Part shown: positions 7,747 to 16,714 of the stretch, piece after piece
Layout: every line of letters starts with the position of its first letter
Numbering within the stretch: position 1 is the first letter of the stretch
NCBI GenBank assembly: GCA_034666985.1
Contig: JAXDKS010000010.1
Location: 114,842 to 178,841 of the forward strand
Reading direction: 5' to 3'
DNA from: DATARR01 sp034666985
GTDB lineage: Bacteria > Acidobacteriota > Thermoanaerobaculia > Multivoradales > UBA5704
Length of the DNA stretch: 64,000 bases
Notes under the pieces: generated by a model
What the model saw: the letters and a program-made list of their open reading frames with translations, nothing else
What the model was told of the DNA's origin: nothing
Database searches by the model: none
Translations under genes and position numbers: made by a program

Positions 7747-8319
7747 ATGCTTCGTCACAGGATCGCCTTTTCCCTCGTCTCCGCGCTGGTCCTCGCTTCA
7801 GTTCTCCGAGCCGAGACCGTGACCTTCGAGCTCGATCCCAAAGCCACCACGATCGAGTTCACCTTCGGCGCCACCCTCCACACCGTCGACGGCACCCTCC
7901 GCGCCAAGGAGGGGACGGTCCGCGTCGATACCGAGACCGGCGCCGCCAGCGGCCGCATCGTGCTCGACGCCAACAGCGCCCAGACCGGCAACGACCGGCG
8001 CGACCGCAAGATGCACGAGAAGATCCTCGAGAGCCAGCGCTATCCCGAGATGGTGTTCGAGGTCGAGCGGCTGAGCGGCAAGCTCAATCCCGTGGGCCAG
8101 AGTGAGATCGAGCTCCACGGCATCCTGGAGATGCACGGAACCCGTCGCCCCATCGCCCTGCCCGCCACCGTCGTCAGCGATGGAAAGACTGTGACCGGCA
8201 CCGGCACTCTCATCCTCCCCTACCTGGAATGGGGGCTCCCCGACCCGAGCGTCTTCATTCTGCGGGTGGAGAAGGAGGTCCGGGTGACGGTGAAGGCCTC
8301 GGGGCGGATTGCCGGGTGA
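7747..8319 (+). CDS. YceI-family periplasmic lipid-binding-like protein
   Basis: A 190-residue YceI-like lipocalin-fold protein with a signal peptide ending near residue 22. Family hallmarks are the early F-E-L-D-P-K/T-T-I-E-F-T core, the R-D-R-K-M-H-E block and Y-P-E-M-V-F. Relatives bind isoprenoid or other lipid molecules in the periplasm. GAGGAGA precedes the start. It lies 45 bases after the phenolic-lipid operon and could be cotranscribed; binding of that lipid product is speculation. Confidence 0.85.
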   Translation: MLRHRIAFSLVSALVLASVLRAETVTFELDPKATTIEFTFGATLHTVDGTLRAKEGTVRVDTETGAASGRIVLDANSAQTGNDRRDRKMHEKILESQRYPEMVFEVERLSGKLNPVGQSEIELHGILEMHGTRRPIALPATVVSDGKTVTGTGTLILPYLEWGLPDPSVFILRVEKEVRVTVKASGRIAG

Positions 8320-8322
8320 AGC

Positions 8323-8415
8323 AAAGGACATAAGGGACTCCAGGGACAACAAGGACAAGAAAAGCTCGTCCCTGAAGTCCTTGATGTCCCTGGTGTCCTT
8401 GTCGTCCTTGTTCTT
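8323..8415. repeat. Imperfect inverted repeat built from AAGGAC/AGGGAC units
   Basis: The left arm (about 8323-8359) contains repeated AAGGACA/AGGGACT/AGGGACA units. The right arm (about 8370-8412) contains their complements GTCCTT/GTCCCT around a short loop. A long hairpin could form, lying downstream of yceI. It may end transcription, but there is no clean T-tract. Confidence 0.55.
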
Positions 8416-8474
8416 AGGGGAATCCCCAGATCGCGAAACCTGTTTCTCCTTTAGCGAGCCGCGTCCGCTTGCCG

Positions 8475-8480
8475 TAGACT
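8475..8480 (+). promoter_or_regulatory. Putative -10 box TAGACT
   Basis: TAGACT is ten bases before ATG 8491; no ribosome-binding site is visible between them. Confidence 0.35.
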
Positions 8481-8490
8481 ACTGAGTCCC

Positions 8491-10053
8491 ATGAAGAAGC
8501 CCACCCACGACTGGTCCCCCTTCCGAGCCGCCGAGCGGCCGGTGGAGCAATTCACCGTCCACGGCCGGTACCGGCTGGGGCTGGCTTACGCCAACTCCTA
8601 CCACGTCGCCATGTCGAGCCTGGGGTTCCAGCGGACCTATGAGCTGGTGCACCGCCGGCCGGAGTGGACGTGCGAGCGGCTGTTCACCGACGGCACCGGT
8701 ATGCCCGTGACGGTGGAGACCGGACGGCCGATGAACGATTTCGGCTGCATCGCCTTCTCCGTCTCCTTCGAGGAGGACTACGTCAACCTGCTCCAGATGC
8801 TCGAGCGGGCCCGCATCCCCATGCGCCGGCGCGACCGCGGCCCCTGGGACCCGGTGATCGTCCTCGGCGGCTCCTGCGCCTCGATCAACCCACTGCCGAT
8901 GTCGGAGTTCGTGGACGTCTTCGCCCTCGGCGCTGCCGAGAACGTCTTGCCCGACCTCCTCGCCGCCCTGGAGGAAGAGGAAGGCCGCGACGCAGTCATC
9001 GAGCGGCTGGCGGCCCGCGACGGCTTCTACGTCCCCGCCTTCCACCATCCCGAGGAGGAGGGGGACGAGCTGCCCAAGCTCAACAAGCTGGAGCTCACCG
9101 AGGAGCAGATGAAGCAGCCGGGGTACCTGCCGACCACGGCGATCGTCACCCCGAGGACCGAGTTCTCCGAGAAGTTCCTCATCGAGATGTCCCGCGGCTG
9201 CCCCGAGAAGTGCCGCTACTGCTGGGCCACCTTCGGCATGGGCCGCTTCCGCTGGCACCCCACCGAGTACATCCTGGAGTCGCTGGAGCGGGCCCGGCCG
9301 GTCACCAACCAGCTCGGCTTCGTGGCCACCGCCGTGGGCGACCATCCGGACATCGAGCCCATCCTGCGCGAGGCGAACCGCCTGGGCTTCCGCACCTCGG
9401 TGTCGTCGATCCGCATCCCCGCCGTGACCGAGGGAGTGCTGGAGGCCCTCCACGCCTCGGGAGACCGCTCGATCACCCTGGCGCCCGAGACCGGCACCGA
9501 CGAGCTGCGGGTGAAGATGGGCAAGCCGATCCGCAACGAGTTCCTGCTGGAGAAGATCCGCCTGATCTTCCGCCACGGCTTCACCCAGCTCAAGCTCTAC
9601 TTCATCCTCGGCCTGCCGGGCGAGACCATGGAGGACGTCCACGGCATCCTCGACCTCGCCGCCCGGGCAAAGGGGATCATGCTGGAGGAGCTGCCGAAGA
9701 AGGGGATGATCGGCAACATCCACCTCGGCACCAACGTGCTGGTGCCGAAGCCCTACACCCCCTGGCAGCGCGAGCCCATGGACGACGAGCGGAGCCTGAA
9801 GGAGAAGGTCGCCGTCCTCAAGAAAGGTGTGGCCCGCATGCCCAACGTCTCCCTGGGCTCCATCTCCGTCCGCCAAGCCATCTGGCAGACCTACATCAGC
9901 AAGGCCGGCAGCGACGCCGCCGACGCCATCGAGGCCGCGGCAAAGGGCGAAACCTTGAGCTCGCTCCTCCACCGCTTCGCCCACAAGATTCAGCCGGAGG
10001 TCCACCAAAGGCTGGAGGGCGATTTGCGGTGGCATTTCATGCGTCAGGCGTAG
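8491..10053 (+). CDS. Radical SAM protein, B12-binding/TIGR03960-like
   Basis: A 520-residue protein. The N-terminal 200 residues form a Rossmann-like region with V-I-V-L-G-G-S-C-A-S, as in B12-binding radical SAM proteins. The cluster motif C-P-E-K-C-R-Y-C is at about residues 241-248. The rest is a radical SAM barrel (A-P-E-T-G-T, I-L-G-L-P-G-E-T). The arrangement resembles YgiQ/TIGR03960 relatives whose substrates are unknown. It stands alone, with a TAGACT box near the start. Confidence 0.8.
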   Translation: MKKPTHDWSPFRAAERPVEQFTVHGRYRLGLAYANSYHVAMSSLGFQRTYELVHRRPEWTCERLFTDGTGMPVTVETGRPMNDFGCIAFSVSFEEDYVNLLQMLERARIPMRRRDRGPWDPVIVLGGSCASINPLPMSEFVDVFALGAAENVLPDLLAALEEEEGRDAVIERLAARDGFYVPAFHHPEEEGDELPKLNKLELTEEQMKQPGYLPTTAIVTPRTEFSEKFLIEMSRGCPEKCRYCWATFGMGRFRWHPTEYILESLERARPVTNQLGFVATAVGDHPDIEPILREANRLGFRTSVSSIRIPAVTEGVLEALHASGDRSITLAPETGTDELRVKMGKPIRNEFLLEKIRLIFRHGFTQLKLYFILGLPGETMEDVHGILDLAARAKGIMLEELPKKGMIGNIHLGTNVLVPKPYTPWQREPMDDERSLKEKVAVLKKGVARMPNVSLGSISVRQAIWQTYISKAGSDAADAIEAAAKGETLSSLLHRFAHKIQPEVHQRLEGDLRWHFMRQA

Positions 10054-10143
10054 GGTGTCGGCGACCAGCCGCTGGAACCTGCCTTATGTGACAGGCCCAC
10101 AGGCGCTGCGTAGAAGGCTGTTGGCGGCCCGCCAGAGATCCTG

Positions 10144-10149
10144 TAGTAT
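10144..10149 (+). promoter_or_regulatory. Putative -10 box TAGTAT for a leaderless start
   Basis: TAGTAT is nine bases before ATG 10159 and no Shine-Dalgarno sequence is present. Confidence 0.4.
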
Positions 10150-10158
10150 CATTCCGCA

Positions 10159-10944
10159 ATGGCAAACCCCACTTTCGGCGAACGCATGCGGCGTGGTCGC
10201 ATCAAGAATGCGTGGTCACAATCCGAACTCGGCGAGAAGCTCGGGGTAACTCAAGGGACGATCTCGAACTGGGAGAACGGTAGAGGGGCGCCGGACCGCA
10301 ACCAGAAGATTCGTCTATGGGAAATTCTTGGTCTCCGGCAGTATGGAAGCAAGTATCCGTTTGCAGGCTCTTCTGACGAACAAGATGAGCAAGCCCAACA
10401 GGCCGAAGCGGCCGAACAGGCGGGACCTTCGGCCTTCGGTAGCTGGTTGAACCGAGTACGGAACGAGCGAGGTTTGTCCGTTGCGGAGCTTGCCTCCAAA
10501 GCAGGAGTTTCAGTTCCGGCGATCTACAATATCGAGTCAGGGCGTATCGAGAATCCCAGGACTCAAACCGTTCGCCGTCTTGAAAAGGCTCTGGGCCAAG
10601 AGCTACCTGCCGAAGCAAAAAAGGAGATTAAGGATGAGGCGACGATAGGAGGTGTTGGAGAGTTTTTCGCATTCGATCCTCATGACAAGAACGACTGGCC
10701 AGAAGATCCTGGAATCTACGTTCTTTACGATATCTCCGAGCGGCCCATATACGTAGGTCAGGGGTCCAGCATTCGAAAGAGGATTCAGGACCACGAGGAA
10801 AAATTTTGGTTCAAGACGCCTATCGTTGACACCGCGGCGTACATCAAAATTGACGACGGCGGACTCAGAAAAAAGATTGAAACAATTCTGATTCGCTTCT
10901 TGAAGCGCAACGCAGTGATCAACAGGCAAAATGTGGAACGATGA
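10159..10944 (+). CDS. Double XRE helix-turn-helix protein fused to a GIY-YIG nuclease domain
   Basis: A 261-residue protein. Residues about 5-65 form one Cro/CI-type HTH (S-E-L-G-E-K-L-G-V-T-Q-G-T-I-S-N-W-E-N). A Gln/Glu/Ala linker follows, then a second HTH at about 95-150 (V-A-E-L-A-S-K-A-G-V-S-V-P-A-I). The C-terminal domain has G-I-Y-V-L-Y-D from residue 185, Y-V-G-Q-G from 198, a K-R-I block and a K-K-I-E-T-I-L helix holding the expected Glu. This is a GIY-YIG layout, suggesting site-directed DNA cleavage or a repressor with nuclease activity. Base composition is lower in GC than the neighbours, and it opens an accessory island. Confidence 0.82.
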   Translation: MANPTFGERMRRGRIKNAWSQSELGEKLGVTQGTISNWENGRGAPDRNQKIRLWEILGLRQYGSKYPFAGSSDEQDEQAQQAEAAEQAGPSAFGSWLNRVRNERGLSVAELASKAGVSVPAIYNIESGRIENPRTQTVRRLEKALGQELPAEAKKEIKDEATIGGVGEFFAFDPHDKNDWPEDPGIYVLYDISERPIYVGQGSSIRKRIQDHEEKFWFKTPIVDTAAYIKIDDGGLRKKIETILIRFLKRNAVINRQNVER

Positions 10945-10994
10945 CTCCGGCTGTCCAGGCTGTAGAGGGCGGCCGCCTCTGAACGCCAAGAGGC

Positions 10995-11306
10995 TCAGTG
11001 ATCTTTCGCGCGAGATAGCCAGTAGGTGGAGCGGCGGCTGTCATGAGCCACGGCGAGGACCCGCACCAAAGTTTCCCCGTATGTTCGGTAGATGAGACTG
11101 TAAGGATAGCGCCTGAAAACGTAGCGTCGCGTGTTCACTTTGAAGCGAGGCCAACGGAGGGGTGCGGCAGCCACCTGCTCGACGGCGTGATTCAGGTCTG
11201 CAAGAAAGCCTTCTTCCGCGCTGAGGCTTCGCTCCCGGTACCAGTCTCGGGCTTCCTCGACCTCGCGGGCGGCTTCCGGATGGAAGATCAGGCGACTACC
11301 GGCCAC
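10995..11306 (-). CDS. RelE/ParE-family toxin
   Basis: A 103-residue protein with the ParE pattern: H-P-E-A-A-R-E-V-E-E-A near the N-terminus, P-L-R-W-P, R-R-Y-V-F-R-R-Y-P-Y-S-L-I-Y-R and V-L-A-V-A-H-D-S-R-R. Family members block gyrase or cleave mRNA at the ribosome. It overlaps the upstream antitoxin gene by 11 bases, the normal antitoxin-first order. Both genes look intact. Confidence 0.9.
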   Translation of the reverse strand: MAGSRLIFHPEAAREVEEARDWYRERSLSAEEGFLADLNHAVEQVAAAPLRWPRFKVNTRRYVFRRYPYSLIYRTYGETLVRVLAVAHDSRRSTYWLSRAKDH

Positions 11307-11529
11307 GGTGACCGTGCATGAGCCTCTCGCGGAGATCTTCCCAGGGGATGCCCTGGACCGCTCCAGACTCTAGCTCCGTTGCACGGCGTTCGAGCTCGGC
11401 CAGAAAGACGTCTTCCGCCTCAGTGTCTGCCTGCTCAAGGCTGTCGAGCAGCCGCGCCGCTACTTCAGCGCGACCGTCTTCATCCAAATTCAAGGCTTGG
11501 CGAACGACGTCTTCCACGACTGGCTTCAT
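11296..11529 (-). CDS. Addiction-module antitoxin (TIGR02574-like)
   Basis: A 77-residue acidic protein: an N-terminal helix pair with E-D-V-V-R-Q-A-L-N-L-D-E-D-G-R-A-E-V-A, then L-L-D-S-L-E and a C-terminal R-x-x-E-L-E-S-G segment ending I-P-W-E-D-L-R. This matches the short addiction-module antitoxins that precede ParE-type toxins and neutralise the toxin coded downstream. Confidence 0.87.
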   Translation of the reverse strand: MKPVVEDVVRQALNLDEDGRAEVAARLLDSLEQADTEAEDVFLAELERRATELESGAVQGIPWEDLRERLMHGHRGR

Positions 11530-11701
11530 GATGAGAGCCTAGCACAACCTCCCTGGGAGTTTCTCGCACCCAAGCCGGCTCGCCTTCGACCCTATCCGCG
11601 CTTGGCATCGCCGCTCCGGTTCCGACTGGACTCACGACTGAGCGCTTCTTATTGATATCAAGCGACTTGCGCCCCTCGTGGCCCACGCCGGGAGTCCGTA
11701 G

Positions 11702-11711
11702 TACAATTGTA
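11702..11711. promoter_or_regulatory. Palindrome TACAATTGTA, candidate operator
   Basis: A perfect 10-bp palindrome five bases before the ATG of the truncated PIN reading frame (11717). TA operons are usually autorepressed at short palindromes near the start, so a surviving operator is plausible. It could now act on the downstream antitoxin-like/ATPase/DUF4276 genes. Confidence 0.45.
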
Positions 11712-11716
11712 GAGCC

Positions 11717-11818
11717 ATGGCTACCTCTACTGTCATTGATACCTCCATCGTGATCGCCGTTGTCACCAACGAAACCCACAGGTCCGCGTTGATCCAGCTT
11801 ACAGAAGGTGCGAGTTGA
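11717..11818 (+). pseudogene. N-terminal fragment of a PIN-domain (VapC-like) toxin
   Basis: A 33-codon frame reading M-A-T-S-T-V-I-D-T-S-I-V-I-A-V. V-I-D-T-S is the start of a PIN domain with its first catalytic Asp. A whole PIN protein is about 130 residues; this frame stops after L-T-E-G-A-S. The stop overlaps the TTG start of the next gene. It is probably the scar of a recombined TA locus. Confidence 0.7.
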
Positions 11819-12042
11819 AAGAAGCCCAGCGCACGGGGGGCCGCATCAAGCGGCGAGATGGTAGCGAATTCGAGATTGCCCCCGTTCGTTCCCAGGCATC
11901 TCCCTTGGACGTTCAGGGCGTTGACCTGGGGCTTTCTGCTGAGGAAATCGTATCTGGCGTAAGGGAGATGCATGCGCAGGAAGGGGCTGATGCAAAAGAA
12001 GCGACAAGCTTGCAGAACCTACTACTGGATGAGGCGCCATGA
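11815..12042 (+). CDS. Antitoxin-like small protein coupled to the ATPase gene
   Basis: A 75-residue protein with the pattern E-A-Q-R-T-G-G-R-I-K-R-R-D-G, then S-P-L-D-V-Q-G-V-D-L and S-A-E-E-I-V, seen in small antitoxins preceding PIN toxins. The start is TTG, abutting the PIN fragment, so the original start may have been lost. Its TGA overlaps the ATPase ATG (ATGA), making it the first gene of a possible three-gene unit. It may be a stranded antitoxin or a working regulator of the two genes that follow. Confidence 0.6.
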   Translation: MKEAQRTGGRIKRRDGSEFEIAPVRSQASPLDVQGVDLGLSAEEIVSGVREMHAQEGADAKEATSLQNLLLDEAP

Positions 12043-13181
12043 CGACTCTCGATCACCTCCGCATACGTGGTTACCGGCGGTTGTACGATGTGGACCTCAC
12101 GATGAAGCCCTTCGGTGTGCTCATCGGCACCAACGGGTCGGGGAAGACCGCTGTCTTGGAAGCGCTGTCCCTCCTCTCCGCGTCCTGCAAGGCGCAATTG
12201 TCCGCCAGAATCTCCGAGCTTGGAGGGATCGGTGACATCCTCACGCGAGACAAGGCGACGGCGATCCAGCTCGACGTGTCCTCTCCAGTGCAGGGCCAGA
12301 AGCCGCTCGACTACAGCCTCCGTCTCGAACCCAAGGGCCAGGGTTACTGGATTCAGCGAGAGATGTTGAAGCAGGCGCGGAGCAAGCCGAAACTCTTTAA
12401 GCACATCGAGTCGGAGAACGGAGACGTTCGATATTTCGACACGCGAGAGTCAAAGCTCGTTCGACCGGACTGGGCTTTGAATCCGCTCGAGACGGCGCTC
12501 TCGCAGGTGCCCAAGATGTTTCGTGAGCCTGAGGAGCTCCGCCAGAAGCTCGCAGCGACCACGTTCTATGCATCCTTGAATGTCGATCCCAAGTCACCCG
12601 TTCGTCTGCCCCAGCAGATGCGGCCGGCGAGCCTCCCGGGTCCTCAGGGCGAAGATCTGGTCCCGTGCCTCTACTCGCTCCGTGAGAACGATCCTGAACG
12701 CTTTGAAGTGCTGGAAGACACCCTCTCTTCCGCCTTTCCAGACTTCGAGCGGCTTGCTTTCCCACCTGCGGCCGCCGGCATGCTGGCCATGACATGGAAG
12801 GACAAAAACTACTCCCGGCCGATGTACATGCATCAGCTCTCCGAGGGGACTCTTCGGTTCTTGTGGCTCGCCACGTTACTTGGCAGCCGCGACCTCCCGC
12901 CCATCACCTTGCTCGACGAGCCTGAGGTGAGCCTGCATCCCGAGTTGCAGAGTCTGCTCGTGAAGCTGATGCGTGAGGCGTCGTCGCGCAGCCAGATCAT
13001 CGTTGCGACTCACTCGGATCGACTGGTGCGCTTCCTCGCTCCAGAGGAGCTCCTGGTCGTGGAGACGGAGGACGGGTCAGCCAAGCTCACGTGGGCGGAC
13101 ACGATGCAGATTGATGACTGGCTCGCAGACTATAGCCTCGATGAGCTCTGGCGCACGAGGCGTCTAGGGGCGTCGGCGTGA
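12039..13181 (+). CDS. AAA-type ABC/RecF-like ATPase, candidate defence protein
   Basis: A 380-residue P-loop ATPase. Walker A is G-T-N-G-S-G-K-T at residues 30-37. The ABC-like signature region L-S-E-G-T-L-R-F-L-W precedes Walker B L-L-D-E-P-E-V-S-L-H-P (D-E-P-E at 293-296), and an A-T-H-S-D H-loop follows. This is the AAA_21/OLD-type head without the long SMC coiled coil. It overlaps the DUF4276 gene by four bases. ATPase plus TOPRIM-like pairs act in anti-phage systems such as OLD and PARIS, so a defence role is inferred, not shown. Confidence 0.85.
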   Translation: MTTLDHLRIRGYRRLYDVDLTMKPFGVLIGTNGSGKTAVLEALSLLSASCKAQLSARISELGGIGDILTRDKATAIQLDVSSPVQGQKPLDYSLRLEPKGQGYWIQREMLKQARSKPKLFKHIESENGDVRYFDTRESKLVRPDWALNPLETALSQVPKMFREPEELRQKLAATTFYASLNVDPKSPVRLPQQMRPASLPGPQGEDLVPCLYSLRENDPERFEVLEDTLSSAFPDFERLAFPPAAAGMLAMTWKDKNYSRPMYMHQLSEGTLRFLWLATLLGSRDLPPITLLDEPEVSLHPELQSLLVKLMREASSRSQIIVATHSDRLVRFLAPEELLVVETEDGSAKLTWADTMQIDDWLADYSLDELWRTRRLGASA

Positions 13182-13786
13182 AGATCACCATTCTCGTCGA
13201 GGGAGAAACTGAGCGAGTCTTTCTACCTTCCCTTCGGGATTTTCTCTCTCGTCATCTCGCGGGCAAGATGCCCAGCCTCTCCGTGCGGCCTTATGATGGT
13301 CGAATCCCGAAAGGCGACAGGCTGCGTCGGATCGTCGAGGACCTGCTGACCAAGAGCCGGCCGTCCGATGCCGTCATCGCACTCACGGATGTGTACACCG
13401 GCACATCCGATTTCACGGATGCCGCGGATGCGAAGGCGAAGATGATCGAGTGGGTTGGCGGCAACGAGCGCTTCTATCCACATGTGGCTCATCACGACTT
13501 CGAAGCCTGGCTGCTGCCCTATTGGCCGACAATCCAGAAGCTTGCCAAACACAACATGCGAGCGCCCTCGGGTCCGCCCGAAGAGGTAGACCACAACCGC
13601 CCTCCGGCCAGACGGATCAAGGAGATCTTTGAGCGCGGGAAGTGTCGCGACAGCTATGTGAAGCCTCGGGACGCTCTTCGCATCCTGAAGGACAATGATC
13701 TCTCCGTCTCCATTGAGGCCTGCCCCGAGCTCAAGGCTTTCGTGAACACCATCATCAGTCTCTCGGGTGGTGAGAGACTGCCGTGA
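13178..13786 (+). CDS. DUF4276-family, TOPRIM-like protein
   Basis: A 202-residue protein opening M-K-I-T-I-L-V-E-G-E-T-E, with the acidic residue of a TOPRIM-like fold at Glu8. A-L-T-D-V-Y-T-G and H-H-D-F-E-A-W-L-L blocks follow. DUF4276 genes are usual partners of AAA_21-type ATPases. GTG overlaps the ATPase stop (GTGA), so the two are coupled. A nuclease or effector role is inferred by analogy with OLD-family TOPRIM nucleases. It converges on the doxX gene 14 bases away. Confidence 0.82.
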   Translation: MKITILVEGETERVFLPSLRDFLSRHLAGKMPSLSVRPYDGRIPKGDRLRRIVEDLLTKSRPSDAVIALTDVYTGTSDFTDAADAKAKMIEWVGGNERFYPHVAHHDFEAWLLPYWPTIQKLAKHNMRAPSGPPEEVDHNRPPARRIKEIFERGKCRDSYVKPRDALRILKDNDLSVSIEACPELKAFVNTIISLSGGERLP

Positions 13787-13800
13787 GCGCACCGCTTGCC

Positions 13801-14262
13801 CTACGGCCTGTAGTAACCCCTTCTCTTGTCCGACAGCGCCCTGTCGATCGACAGGCTGCCGCTCCCCTTGATCAGCACCGCCAGGGCGATGCCGATCGCC
13901 AGGAGGTGGTATTCGTAGCCCTCGCCTTTCTGGTTGCCCATCCAGTTCATGAAGAAGCCGTTCTGCAGGTGGACGGTGAAGATCGCTCCCAACATCACGG
14001 AGAGGATGCCCAGGGCTCCGAGGCGCCCCAGGAAGCCGGTGATCAGCGACAGCGCGCCGAAGAATTCGCAGAAGATCACCAGGAAGACGACGAACGCGGG
14101 CAGGCCCATGCCCGTCATCCCCTTCATCGTTGCCGAGAACCCCTGACCGCCGAACCAGCCCAGCAGTTTCTGGGCGCCGTGGGGGAACATCACGATCCCC
14201 AGGGCGAGGCGTACGATGAGCATCCCGATGTCTTCGTCCGTCTGTGCCAGCTTCCTCAGCAT
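13801..14262 (-). CDS. DoxX-family membrane protein
   Basis: A 153-residue protein with four membrane segments and the DoxX pattern R-L-A-L-G-I-V-M-F-P-H-G-A-Q-K-L-L-G-W-F-G-G. ATG 14262 is chosen because AGGAGA lies eight bases upstream. DoxX proteins are tied to redox balance or quinone-linked functions but are poorly defined. It is probably a single-gene unit. Confidence 0.88.
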   Translation of the reverse strand: MLRKLAQTDEDIGMLIVRLALGIVMFPHGAQKLLGWFGGQGFSATMKGMTGMGLPAFVVFLVIFCEFFGALSLITGFLGRLGALGILSVMLGAIFTVHLQNGFFMNWMGNQKGEGYEYHLLAIGIALAVLIKGSGSLSIDRALSDKRRGYYRP

Positions 14263-14302
14263 CGAAACTCTCCTTTCTGGACCCCCCAATGATGACCCAA
14301 TT

Positions 14303-15175
14303 TCATTCCGGCGCCAGCACCCTCAACCGCTCCGGTCCCAGCCGCACCGACAGCGGCAACCGTTCCTGGCACAGGTCGCCGTCCACCTGCGCCGGCGCCC
14401 CGGCCGGCCCTTCGAAGAGCACCTCGCGAACCCGCTTCATCACCACGTCGCGCCGGCGGACGTGGACGGAGCGCAGCAGGTCCAGCGAGAACGACAGCGC
14501 GGCGGCGCGGCCGGCGCCCCGGAAGAGCACCAGGTCGAGCCAGCCGTCGTCGGACCGCGCGTCCGGGGCGAGCCGGAAGGACCCGCCGTAGAACGGGATG
14601 TTCGCGACCGCGGCGAATGTCGCCTCCAGCCGCTCGCCGTCCGCCACCAGCCCGAGAGCAGGATAAGGATAGCGCCACCACTCCCGAACTCCCTGGCCCA
14701 CGATGGCCGCCCGGCCGAACCGCCACTTGAGGCGGGTGTCGAGCGATCCCAGCACGCTGGCGTCGAGCCCGGCCGAGACCATCATCAGGAATGGGCTGCC
14801 GCCCGCGAGGCCCACGTCGAAGAGGCGGACGGGGGAGGTCCGCAGGACGGCGGCGGCGGCCACCGGGTGGCGCGGCAGGCCGAGGGCGAGCGCCAGCAGG
14901 TTGGCCGTGCCGCCGGGGATCACTCCCAGGGCCGCCGGGCTCCCCAGCAGGCCGGCGGCCGCCTCCCGCATGGTACCGTCGCCGCCGAAGGCGAAGACCA
15001 CTTCCACCTCCCGCGACCTCTCGCGGGCCAGCTCCGTGGCCTGGCCCGCATGGGCCGTGGGCGTCGGCTCGACGTCGAAGCCTCCGGCGCGCAGGGTGGC
15101 GAGGATCTCGTCCAGCACCCGCGCGTGCCGCTGGCGCCCCGACCGCGGGTTGTAGATCAGGGCGGCGCGGCGCAT
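14303..15175 (-). CDS. Diacylglycerol/lipid kinase (DagK/YegS-like)
   Basis: A 290-residue kinase: Y-N-P-R-S-G at the start, the nucleotide-binding F-G-G-D-G-T-M-R-E motif near residue 70, P-G-G-T-A-N near 95 and a C-terminal D-G-D-L. It phosphorylates diacylglycerol or related lipids in membrane recycling. ATG 15175 begins the conserved fold; the frame is open further upstream into ruvB without conserved sequence. It lies 22 bases downstream of ruvB, in the same direction. Confidence 0.88.
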   Translation of the reverse strand: MRRAALIYNPRSGRQRHARVLDEILATLRAGGFDVEPTPTAHAGQATELARERSREVEVVFAFGGDGTMREAAAGLLGSPAALGVIPGGTANLLALALGLPRHPVAAAAVLRTSPVRLFDVGLAGGSPFLMMVSAGLDASVLGSLDTRLKWRFGRAAIVGQGVREWWRYPYPALGLVADGERLEATFAAVANIPFYGGSFRLAPDARSDDGWLDLVLFRGAGRAAALSFSLDLLRSVHVRRRDVVMKRVREVLFEGPAGAPAQVDGDLCQERLPLSVRLGPERLRVLAPE

Positions 15176-15197
15176 CGCGGCGATTTTCCCGGCGACT

Positions 15198-16223
<1,026 letters not shown>

Positions 16224-16400
16224 GGCGCCATTCTAGCCCGTTCCCGCCTCGTTCGCTCCCGGGCATCTCCGGGGAAGACCTCCGGGGAAGACCTCCGGGA
16301 AAGGCTCCGGCACGCGGAGTGCATTTGGGGAATCTGCCGGCGGTGTGACAGTGCCGGTCCACTAAGCGGGACCGCGCCCAAGCACCGCCGAGCTTCCCCC

Positions 16401-16656
16401 AGGCGAATTTCGGTCGCGCCCTCGCGAATTTTCCTCCGCCCCTCGCGAGTTTTGTTCGCGCCCTCACGAGGGCGCTACGAGAATTCGCGAGGGCGGACCA
16501 GAATTCGCGAGGGCGCACACAAAACTCGCGAGGGCCCCTATGTAGTTCGCGAGTTTTCATAGGAAGCTCGCGAGGGGCGACCCCGCCCTCGCGAGGGCGG
16601 TACGAGATCTCGCGAGGGCGGACCAGAATTCGCGAGGGGCGAACCGTATTTCACCA
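16401..16656. repeat. Array of about 13 palindromic 21-bp monomers centred on TCGCGA
   Basis: TCGCGA occurs at 16422, 16443, 16485, 16505, 16526, 16547, 16568, 16589, 16610 and 16630. A one-base variant, TCACGA, sits at 16464; weaker variants at the ends (GGCGA near 16401, TCACCA at 16651) keep the period. Spacing is 21 bp, with two 20-bp steps. Most cores extend to CCCTCGCGAGGG or AATTCGCGAGGG. The two 20-bp steps break any reading frame. The array lies between ruvB (leftward) and the hypothetical gene at 16715; the 180 bp between ruvB and the array shows nothing else. Confidence 0.92.
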
Positions 16657-16714
16657 GCTTCGCGCCGCGATCGGGAGGTCCAAGCGCCTGTGGTTGTTGA
16701 GGATGCACGATGCG

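Noticed and set aside
16401..16656. CRISPR array
   Set aside because: The 20-21-bp units have no unique spacers of regular length and no cas genes are nearby.
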